From NCBI GenBank assembly GCA_036677375.1, contig JAVBWO010000007.1:1-64000 (forward strand): 64,000 nt of DNA, written 5' to 3'. Position numbers and translations under genes: made by a program. Of the stretch, positions 34,506 through 41,544 are shown piece by piece; positions within the stretch are counted from its first letter, which is position 1; each line of letters begins with the position of its first letter. The notes under the pieces are model-generated. The model saw nothing but the letters and a program-made list of their open reading frames with translations. It did no database searches and was not told the DNA's origin. This DNA is from JAVBWO01 sp036677375 (GTDB lineage: Bacteria; Bacillota; Dehalobacteriia; UBA4068; UBA4997).

Positions 34506-37439
34506 TTATCCGGTTTTAGCCGTTTTTGGCTGTTTTTTGCCGGCGTTGACAGAGTCCTGTTTCAGATAATCTTTCAAGAACTGGCCGGTATAGCTTTGGG
34601 AATTTTGGGCCACTTCCTCCGGAGTGCCGGTGGCGATGACCTCGCCGCCCCGGACGCCGCCTTCCGGTCCCAGGTCGATGATATAATCGGCGCTCTTGAT
34701 GACATCCATGTTATGCTCAATGACCAATACGCTGTCCCCCGCTTCCACCAGGCGGTTCAATACTTTTAAGAGCCTCTTGATATCGGCGGTGTGCAGGCCT
34801 GTGGTGGGTTCGTCCAGGATATAAAAGGTCTTGCCGTCGCTTTTTTTGCTCAGCTCAGTAGCCAGCTTCACCCGCTGGGCCTCGCCGCCGGACAGGGTAG
34901 TGGCCTGCTGACCCAGGTGGATATAGCCCAAGCCCACATCCTGCAATACCTTGAGCTTTTTGTGGATGCGGGGCAGGTTGGCGAAAAATTCCACCGCTTC
35001 ATCCACCGTCATTTCCAGAACATCCGAGATATTTTTGCCTTTATAGTGGATATCCAGAGTCTCCCGGTTATAGCGCTTGCCCTTGCACACCTCGCAGGGC
35101 ACATAGATATCAGGTAAAAAGTGCATCTCGATCTTGATGATGCCGTCTCCCTGGCAGGATTCGCAGCGCCCGCCCTTCACATTAAAGCTGAAACGTCCCA
35201 GCTTGTAGCCATGGGCTTTGGCTTCCGGGGTCTGGGCGAAAAGCTCCCGGATCAGATTAAAGACTCCGGTATAGGTGGCCGGATTGGAACGGGGCGTCCG
35301 CCCGATGGGACTCTGGTCGATATTGATGACCTTTTCCAAATGTTCCAGGCCGGTAATCTGCCGGTAGCCGTCAGCGACGGCGTGGGCGCCGTTGAGTTTT
35401 TCCGCCAGCACCGTGTATAGGATATCGTTAACCAAGGTACTCTTGCCACTGCCAGAAACCCCGGTAACGCAGGTAAACACTCCCAAGGGAATTTTTATAT
35501 CAATATTTTTCAAGTTATTGGCAACGGCGCCTTTGACTTCCAGCCACTTACCGTTCAACTGCCGCCGGACTGCCGGCAAAGCAATGGATTTCTTGCCGCT
35601 TAAATAAAGCCCGGTAATGGAATTCTCATTTTGGGCGACCTCCGCCGGCGTTCCCGCCGCCACCACTTGCCCACCGAGGGCTCCCGCCCCTGGTCCGATG
35701 TCAATGAGGTAATCCGCCTGCTCCATGGTTTCTTTATCGTGTTCCACCACCAGCACCGTATTGCCCAGATCCCGCAGGCGCTTCAAGGTAGCGATGAGGT
35801 GGGCGTTGTCCCGCTGGTGCAGGCCGATGCTGGGCTCGTCCAAGATATAAAGGACACCCACCAGGTGAGAACCAATCTGGGTCGCCAGACGGATGCGCTG
35901 GGCCTCGCCGCCGGACAGGGTACCTGCCGCCCGGGAAAGACTCAGATAGTCAAGGCCTACATTGTCCAGAAATTCTAAGCGTTCCCTGATCTCCTTTAAA
36001 ATCTGCCGGGCGATCAAGGTCTCCCGCTCCGTTAAGGTCAGTCCTGCAAAAAATTCCCGGCAATCCCGAATGGTCAGATTGCTGATCTCATTAATATTTT
36101 TATCGTCAATGGTCACCGCCAGACTCTCCGGGCGTAAGCGTGCGCCGCGGCAGTCGGGACAAGGGCGCACCTTCATAAAGGTCTCAATCTCATGGCGGAT
36201 GGCGGGGGAATTGGTTTCACGGTAACGCCGCTGGAAATTGGGAATGATTCCTTCCCAACGGGTAGTAAAGCTCTGCCGGCCGGAAACATTACTTTCGTAT
36301 TCCACTAAAATGGTATCCTTGCCACTGCCGTAAAAGATCTTATCCAGCATCTCCCGGGATAAGGTCTTGATGGGTTTGTCCAGGGAGAATTTATATTTTT
36401 GCGCTAAGGCTACGATATGCCGGTAATACCAGCTGTTGCCGTTTGCGCCCCAGTGGGCGATGCCCCCTTCCGCCAGGGTCATATTCTCATCGATCAAAAG
36501 GCCTTCCTCATCAATATTCATTAACTGGCCCAAGCCGCCGCAGGTGGGACAGGCGCCGAAAGGATTGTTGAAGGAGAACATCCGGGGCGTGATCTCATCT
36601 AAGCTGATATTGCAGTCCGGACAGGCAAAGTTCTGATTAAAGGAAAGCTCCTCTTCGCGGCTTTCTAAAGCCGCAGCTCCTTTCCCCTCTTCTGCTTCCT
36701 CCATCCGCTCTTTTTTCTCTTGGCGGACGAGGACCAGGGCGCGGCCCTCCGCCATACCCAGGGCCAGCTCCATAGAGTCGGCAATGCGCTTTCTCGCTTC
36801 GGGACGGATGATGATGCGGTCCACCACCACTTCAATGGTGTGTTTCTTATTCTTATCCAGAGCGATCTCTTCATCCAGCTCCCGGATCTCGCCGTCCACC
36901 CGGACACGGAGATAGCCTTCCGACTTGACTTGAGCAAAGAGCTTTACGTACTCCCCTTTGCGTCCCCGTACCAGAGGAGCCAAGACCTGGAGCTTGGTGC
37001 CTTCCGGATAAGCCATGATGACGTCCACCATCTGGTCGATGCTTTGCTGGCTGATGACCTTGCCGCACTGGGGACAATGAGGAATGCCGATCCTGGCAAA
37101 CAAAAGCCGCAAATAATCATGGATCTCCGTCACTGTGCCCACGGTGGAACGGGGATTGTGGCTGGTGGTCTTCTGGTCGATGGAAATGGCCGGGGAAAGA
37201 CCTTCGATATTGTCCACATCCGGTTTGTCCATCTGGCCTAAAAATTGCCTAGCATAAGCAGAAAGAGACTCCACATAACGGCGCTGGCCTTCCGCGTAAA
37301 TGGTGTCGAAAGCCAAAGAAGACTTGCCGGAGCCGGAAAGGCCGGTAATCACCACCAACTGATCCCTGGGAATATTGATATCGATATTCTTTAAATTGTG
37401 CTGTCTGGCACCTTTTACCACAATAAAATCCTTAGACAT
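34506..37439 (-). CDS. uvrA: Excinuclease ABC subunit A
   Basis: UvrA is the damage-recognising ABC ATPase of nucleotide excision repair. The 977-residue chain has two ABC modules: Walker A GLSGSGKSSL (~33) and GVSGSGKSTL (~665), signature LSGGEAQR twice, and Zn-binding CPDC/CPTC (~280-310) and CESC/CEVC (~760-785) pairs. It is longer than the usual ~940 because of a charged insertion (EKKERMEEAEEGKGAAA, about residues 250-270) before the first zinc module and a Lys-rich C-terminus. It starts after AAAGGAG; no LexA box precedes it, so it probably depends on the uvrB promoter. Confidence 0.97.
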   Translation of the reverse strand: MSKDFIVVKGARQHNLKNIDINIPRDQLVVITGLSGSGKSSLAFDTIYAEGQRRYVESLSAYARQFLGQMDKPDVDNIEGLSPAISIDQKTTSHNPRSTVGTVTEIHDYLRLLFARIGIPHCPQCGKVISQQSIDQMVDVIMAYPEGTKLQVLAPLVRGRKGEYVKLFAQVKSEGYLRVRVDGEIRELDEEIALDKNKKHTIEVVVDRIIIRPEARKRIADSMELALGMAEGRALVLVRQEKKERMEEAEEGKGAAALESREEELSFNQNFACPDCNISLDEITPRMFSFNNPFGACPTCGGLGQLMNIDEEGLLIDENMTLAEGGIAHWGANGNSWYYRHIVALAQKYKFSLDKPIKTLSREMLDKIFYGSGKDTILVEYESNVSGRQSFTTRWEGIIPNFQRRYRETNSPAIRHEIETFMKVRPCPDCRGARLRPESLAVTIDDKNINEISNLTIRDCREFFAGLTLTERETLIARQILKEIRERLEFLDNVGLDYLSLSRAAGTLSGGEAQRIRLATQIGSHLVGVLYILDEPSIGLHQRDNAHLIATLKRLRDLGNTVLVVEHDKETMEQADYLIDIGPGAGALGGQVVAAGTPAEVAQNENSITGLYLSGKKSIALPAVRRQLNGKWLEVKGAVANNLKNIDIKIPLGVFTCVTGVSGSGKSTLVNDILYTVLAEKLNGAHAVADGYRQITGLEHLEKVINIDQSPIGRTPRSNPATYTGVFNLIRELFAQTPEAKAHGYKLGRFSFNVKGGRCESCQGDGIIKIEMHFLPDIYVPCEVCKGKRYNRETLDIHYKGKNISDVLEMTVDEAVEFFANLPRIHKKLKVLQDVGLGYIHLGQQATTLSGGEAQRVKLATELSKKSDGKTFYILDEPTTGLHTADIKRLLKVLNRLVEAGDSVLVIEHNMDVIKSADYIIDLGPEGGVRGGEVIATGTPEEVAQNSQSYTGQFLKDYLKQDSVNAGKKQPKTAKTG

Positions 37440-37558
37440 AAATTTCTCCTTTTAGATATTAAAACTTAGATATTAAAACGGTTTGTATTTTTTTGGTCAT
37501 GCCCAATGCGAAATGCCAATAAGGCAGTTTTGTATGGTTAGCATCAATAAAAGCTTGT

Positions 37559-39541
37559 TTAAACCTTCCCCTGGGCCCGTATCTCCATGATAAGGTCGCG
37601 CAGTTGCGCCGCTTCCTCGAATTCCAGCCGGGAGGCGGCTTCCCGCATCTCTTTTTCCAGGGAACGCAGCAGACGCTCCCGTTCCCGTTTCGTCATCATA
37701 TCCGGGGCTTTGCCCAAGGCGATACTGCTTTCCGCCACGGCGGGCATCACCGCGGCAATAACATCCCGCACCTCTTTTTGTATGCTTTGGGGCACAATAC
37801 CGTGGGTTTCGTTGTAAGCCGTCTGTTTGGCTCGGCGGCGGTTGGTTTCTCTCATGGCCTCGGCCATGGAATCGGTAATGCGGTCGGCATACATCACCAC
37901 GCGGCCGTCCACATTGCGGGCCGCCCGGCCAATGGTCTGAATCAGAGAACGGGCGGAACGCAGAAAACCCTCTTTATCGGCGTCCAGGATCGCGACAAGC
38001 GATACCTCCGGCAAATCCAAGCCTTCTCTTAACAGGTTGATGCCTACTAAAACGTCAAATTCCCCTAAACGTAGGTCTCGCACGATGGCCATACGCTCCA
38101 AGGTCTTCACCTCGGAATGCAGATAGCGCACCCGCACTCCCGCCTGCTTCAGATAATCCGTCAGATCTTCCGCCATCCGTTTGGTCAAGGTAGTAACCAG
38201 CACCCGGTAGCCTGCCGCCACAGTCTTGTTGATCTCGCCCATTAGGTCGTCGATCTGATTTTTCACCGGCTTTACGGTAATGGGCGGGTCCAAAAGCCCG
38301 GTAGGACGCACCACCTGCTCCACCACCTGGGTACTGTGGCTAAGCTCATAGTTTGCCGGCGTGGCGGAAACATAGATCAGCTGATTGGTTTTACTTTCAA
38401 ATTCCAGAAAGGTCAAGGGACGGTTGTCTCTGGCGGAAGGCAGGCGGAAGCCATAATTCACCAGGGAATCCTTCCGGGAGCGGTCGCCTTCATACATGCC
38501 CCCGATCTGAGGAATGGTGACATGGGATTCGTCAATAAACAAAAGGAAATCCTTGGGGAAATAATCCAGCAGAGTATAGGGCGCCTGCCCGGGCTGCCGT
38601 CCCGTCAGATAGAGAGAATAGTTCTCAATGCCCTGGCAGTAGCCCATCTCCTGCATCATTTCCATATCGAAATTGGTGCGCTGCTCTAAGCGCTGCGCCT
38701 CCAACAGTTTGCCTTCTTTGCGGAGGGTTCTTAAACGGGATTCCAGTTCTCCGCCAATGCCCACCAGCGCTTTTTGCAACTTATCCTGAGCCGTTACATA
38801 GTGGCTGGCAGGGAAGATCATGGCGTGCTGCCGCCTGCCCAAAAGCTCGCCGGTCAAGGTATCGATCTCACTAATACGCTCCACCTCGTCACCAAACAGT
38901 TCGATACGCAGCGCCTTTTCACTGAAACCGGCGGGGATGATCTCCACCACATCCCCCTTGGCCCGGAAGCTGCCCCGCTTAAAATCCATCTCGTTTCTGC
39001 CGTACTGCATGTCCACCAGCCGCCGCAGCATTTTATCCCGTTCCACGGTTTGGCCTACCCGCAGAGAAAGGGCCATTTCCTGGTAATCCTCGGGGGCGCC
39101 CAGGCCATAGATGGCGGATACACTGGCCACGATAATAACATCCCGCCGCTCCAAAAGAGCCGCGGTGGCAGAATGCCTGAGCTTTTCGATCTCATCGTTG
39201 ATGGAAGCATCCTTGGCAATATAGGTATCGGTATGAGGGATATATGCCTCCGGCTGGTAGTAATCGTAATAGCTGACGAAGTATTCCACCGCGTTGTGGG
39301 GAAAGAATTCTTTAAATTCGCCGCACAGCTGGGCCGCCAAAGTTTTGTTGTGGGCAATAACCAAGGTAGGACGCTCCACCCGGGCAATGACATTAGCCAT
39401 GGTAAAGGTTTTGCCGGAGCCGGTGACCCCCAGAAGCGTTTGATGCCGCAGGCCGCTTAGGACGCCCGACACCAGGTTCTCTACCGCCTGAGGCTGATCT
39501 CCTTTCAATTCGTAGCTGCTTTCCAATTGAAAAATGCCCAT
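37559..39541 (-). CDS. uvrB: Excinuclease ABC subunit B
   Basis: UvrB verifies lesions and recruits UvrC. The 660-residue protein has helicase motifs (GVTGSGKTFTM Walker A at ~38, FIDESHVTIPQ), the beta-hairpin region YYDYYQPEAYIP, motifs V/VI (INLLREGLDLPEVSL, QTIGRAARN), and the C-terminal UVR motif. ATG 39541 (GAGGGAG before it) gives the conserved MGIFQLES start; the 12 extra upstream codons overlap the promoter. Transcription is preceded by a LexA/DinR-type box. Confidence 0.97.
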   Translation of the reverse strand: MGIFQLESSYELKGDQPQAVENLVSGVLSGLRHQTLLGVTGSGKTFTMANVIARVERPTLVIAHNKTLAAQLCGEFKEFFPHNAVEYFVSYYDYYQPEAYIPHTDTYIAKDASINDEIEKLRHSATAALLERRDVIIVASVSAIYGLGAPEDYQEMALSLRVGQTVERDKMLRRLVDMQYGRNEMDFKRGSFRAKGDVVEIIPAGFSEKALRIELFGDEVERISEIDTLTGELLGRRQHAMIFPASHYVTAQDKLQKALVGIGGELESRLRTLRKEGKLLEAQRLEQRTNFDMEMMQEMGYCQGIENYSLYLTGRQPGQAPYTLLDYFPKDFLLFIDESHVTIPQIGGMYEGDRSRKDSLVNYGFRLPSARDNRPLTFLEFESKTNQLIYVSATPANYELSHSTQVVEQVVRPTGLLDPPITVKPVKNQIDDLMGEINKTVAAGYRVLVTTLTKRMAEDLTDYLKQAGVRVRYLHSEVKTLERMAIVRDLRLGEFDVLVGINLLREGLDLPEVSLVAILDADKEGFLRSARSLIQTIGRAARNVDGRVVMYADRITDSMAEAMRETNRRRAKQTAYNETHGIVPQSIQKEVRDVIAAVMPAVAESSIALGKAPDMMTKRERERLLRSLEKEMREAASRLEFEEAAQLRDLIMEIRAQGKV

Positions 39542-39555
39542 ATAGCTCCCTCTCT

Positions 39556-39581
39556 TAAACAATTGTTCGATTATCATTATA
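39556..39581 (-). promoter_or_regulatory. uvrB promoter -10 and LexA (DinR) box
   Basis: On the minus strand CGAACAATTGTTTA (39569-39556) matches the Gram-positive SOS box CGAACNNNNGTTCG at all but the last two positions. It lies just downstream of a TATAAT (39581-39576), over the start of transcription. No clear -35 is seen. This predicts SOS induction of uvrB and genes behind it. Confidence 0.65.
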
Positions 39582-39587
39582 CCACAA

Positions 39588-39613
39588 AACCTGCTAAATC
39601 AGCAGGTTTTTTT
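39588..39613 (-). terminator. Hairpin after the phosphodiesterase gene
   Basis: Stem AACCTGC/GCAGGTT with T-rich flanks on both strands; on the minus strand it separates the phosphodiesterase gene from the uvrB promoter. Confidence 0.65.
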
Positions 39614-39720
39614 CATATAAATATAAAAATGCTTATTCTTACAAAGCATGTAGCATGCCGCCGCTCCCGTCTTATTGGGGAAGTGACCAAATGCTCTTCA
39701 ACCGGCAGGGAAATAATCTC

Positions 39721-40209
39721 TTATAGATAAAAGATATTGCCGGTGATTTGGTCATTCTCTATCGTTAAGATGCCGCAGGAAGCCTGATGAGCCATTCCTC
39801 TGGGAAAGCTCACCGAGCCGGGATTAAAGAGTAGGACGCCGTCTTGCCCCGTCTGGTTCCAGGGTTGGTGGGAATGGCCGAAAACCACCGCCTGCACCGG
39901 CTGGTTTAAAAAAGCCCGGCGGACCCGTTCCGGCGTGGTACCCCCGTAACCGTCGCCGTGGATCATGCCGATGGTGACGCCCTCCGCTTGCAAGACACGG
40001 CGACTGGGCCAGGCGGCGGTTTCAAAGCCGCGGTCGCAGTTGCCGGCCACCCAATCTACCGGGGCAATGCCCCGAAGCCAATCCAAAAGCTCGCTGTCTC
40101 CCACATCGCCGGCATGGAGAATCATCGCCACATCCCGGAAAATAGCCGCCACTTGCGGCATGGGCCGACCCGCCCGAAAGTGGCTGTCCGATAAGACGCC
40201 GATTCGCAT
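39721..40209 (-). CDS. YfcE/MJ0936-type metallophosphodiesterase
   Basis: This small calcineurin-like phosphoesterase of 162 residues shows all metal motifs in order: SDSH (D-x-H), HAGDVGD, GNCD, HGD, and GHSHQP. Family members hydrolyse simple phosphodiesters; physiological substrates are mostly unknown. Start ATG 40209 gives the family N-terminus MRIGVLSDSH with GGGAGG 11 bases upstream; a second plausible start at 40266, behind GGGGAGAG, would add 19 residues. It lies between cspA and uvrB. Confidence 0.88.
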   Translation of the reverse strand: MRIGVLSDSHFRAGRPMPQVAAIFRDVAMILHAGDVGDSELLDWLRGIAPVDWVAGNCDRGFETAAWPSRRVLQAEGVTIGMIHGDGYGGTTPERVRRAFLNQPVQAVVFGHSHQPWNQTGQDGVLLFNPGSVSFPRGMAHQASCGILTIENDQITGNIFYL

Positions 40210-40349
40210 CGCTTTCCATTCCTCCCATTTTTTCTGTCCCAGTTTTCCTGTTCCATTGCTTTTCATTAGACTCTCCCCGCCTGAATCAAACATACAAAGA
40301 AATCTGCATGATTTTCGGTATCCCATGGCAGAAGGGAGGTATCTATTAA

Positions 40350-40379
40350 AAAGAGCTCTGCCGGTTGGCAGAGCTCTTT
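40350..40379 (-). terminator. Terminator of the cold-shock gene
   Basis: A 13-bp stem AAAGAGCTCTGCC/GGCAGAGCTCTTT with a 4-nt loop ends with TTTTAATAG on the minus strand. Confidence 0.85.
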
Positions 40380-40391
40380 CGATTCAAGCGT

Positions 40392-40589
40392 TTATAATTT
40401 CACCACATTAGCCGCTTGAGGGCCACGGGCACCTTCTACTTCGTCAAATTCCACATCTTGGCCTTCGTCCAAAGTTTTGAAGCCATCACCCTGAATCGCA
40501 GAAAAGTGTACGAATACATCGCCGCCAGCTTCTCTTTCAATGAAACCAAAACCTTTTTCTGCATTAAACCATTTAACTTTGCCTTTCAT
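40392..40589 (-). CDS. Cold-shock protein (CspA family)
   Basis: The 65-residue single OB-fold protein contains both RNA-binding motifs, KGFGFIE (RNP1) and DVFVHFSAI (RNP2). Such proteins melt RNA structure and act as antiterminators, especially in the cold or at high growth rate. It starts MKGKVKWFN after AAAGGAGG and has its own promoter and terminator. The leader is only about 30 nt, so it lacks the long thermoregulated 5' UTR of E. coli cspA. Confidence 0.95.
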   Translation of the reverse strand: MKGKVKWFNAEKGFGFIEREAGGDVFVHFSAIQGDGFKTLDEGQDVEFDEVEGARGPQAANVVKL

Positions 40590-40621
40590 GAGCTTCCTCC
40601 TTTAATCAAAAATGCTTCTTT

Positions 40622-40650
40622 ATTATAGCATCATCCCGCGCCAGTTGCAA
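40622..40650 (-). promoter_or_regulatory. Promoter of the cold-shock gene
   Basis: TTGCAA (40645-40650), 17-bp spacer, TATAAT (40622-40627) on the minus strand, about 33 bp before the ATG. Confidence 0.75.
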
Positions 40651-40712
40651 TGCAAATAATAATTTAATTTACACTTTTTTTCGTATATTATAGCAATATC
40701 TCACTTTTAGTG

Positions 40713-40741
40713 TTGCATTTTTGGTATAATGTATGTATAAT
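40713..40741 (+). promoter_or_regulatory. Promoter of the zinc-ribbon gene
   Basis: TTGCAT (40713-40718), 17 bp, TATAAT (40736-40741). A second TATAAT lies 11 bp upstream, at 40725-40730. Confidence 0.7.
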
Positions 40742-40851
40742 AAATATAACCCTAAAGTTTTTGTCCACGGCCATTGCCCCGGAATCCTTTTTGGGATGCA
40801 TTTGCCCCGGTAGATAAGACTTAGGACAACCAAATAAGGAGGTAAGGTTTA
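40742..40851 (+). promoter_or_regulatory. Leader of the zinc-ribbon mRNA
   Basis: The ~105-nt untranslated leader contains the direct repeat TTGCCCCGG (around 40774 and 40800) separated by GGAATCC-T5-GGGAT, which could pair weakly, and ends in AAGGAGGTAAGG before the ATG. It matches no riboswitch I recognise. Confidence 0.4.
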
Positions 40852-41133
40852 ATGGCTTTTGAAGACAGAACTTTAGTTTGTAAAGAATGTGGTGCAGAAT
40901 TTAATTTTTCCGCTTCCGAGCAAGAATTCTACGCCGAAAAAGGGTTCCAAAATGATCCCGCCCGTTGCCCCGAATGCCGTGCCAATCGGAAACGTCAACG
41001 TCAAGGCACTCGCGAAATGTTTACCGTTACCTGCGCGCAATGCGGCGCGGAAACCCAGGTACCTTTTAAACCCGTTAATGATCGTCCCGTATATTGCCGG
41101 GATTGCTATCAACAAATGAGAGACGGTCAATAG
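40852..41133 (+). CDS. Zinc-ribbon protein, CxxC type
   Basis: The 93-residue protein has two zinc-binding units: CKECGAEFNFSASEQEFYAEKGF with CPECR (residues ~11-45), and CAQCGAETQVPF with YCRDCY (~63-88), separated by a basic linker (RKRQRQGTR). The arrangement matches small conserved Firmicute proteins often annotated as zinc-ribbon domain proteins, whose role is unknown; nucleic-acid binding is inferred. It is one of the few plus-strand genes, divergent from cspA, with its own promoter, a 110-nt leader and a strong terminator. Confidence 0.9.
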   Translation: MAFEDRTLVCKECGAEFNFSASEQEFYAEKGFQNDPARCPECRANRKRQRQGTREMFTVTCAQCGAETQVPFKPVNDRPVYCRDCYQQMRDGQ

Positions 41134-41162
41134 TTTTACGCAACAACTTTACAATTGTGTTT

Positions 41163-41196
41163 AAAAGCTCCTCAACTTGTGAGGAGCTTTTTTTAT
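41163..41196 (+). terminator. Terminator of the zinc-ribbon gene
   Basis: Stem AAAAGCTCCTCA/TGAGGAGCTTTT with a 5-nt loop followed by TTTTATTTTC. Confidence 0.9.
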
Positions 41197-41544
41197 TTTC
41201 TCTGCCTTACTTTCCCGTTATATCCAAGCAAACGGTTAAGGCCACCCAGCCGCCGACAAGGTGCTTTTTGACTCTTGTTCTATATCCCTCAAGAGGGCAA
41301 CCTTCCCCTACGATGCGTTTCAGAAGAGGTCGATTTTTGTTGCCCTAAAAGCTATTCACCGCAACAAAGCCGCCGCTAGAGGAATATCCTGAAAGATTTC
41401 CGTATAATTATTCTAAAAAATCGCCTTGTTATGGCAAATCCTGCATATACCGACACGTTTGTGAATATACATACATTATATACATTTTATGCAGTATTCT
41501 AAAAATTGCCGCAATACAGGGTGACTGGCCCCAAATTTAAACAT
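41197..41544. other. Gap without a recognised feature
   Basis: About 350 bp between the zinc-ribbon terminator and the end of the TrmB-ThrC gene. I see AT-rich sequence and a pair of similar pieces (TTCTAAAAAATCGCC near 41412 and TTCTAAAAATTGCCG near 41498), but no gene, tRNA or clear terminator. Confidence 0.35.
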
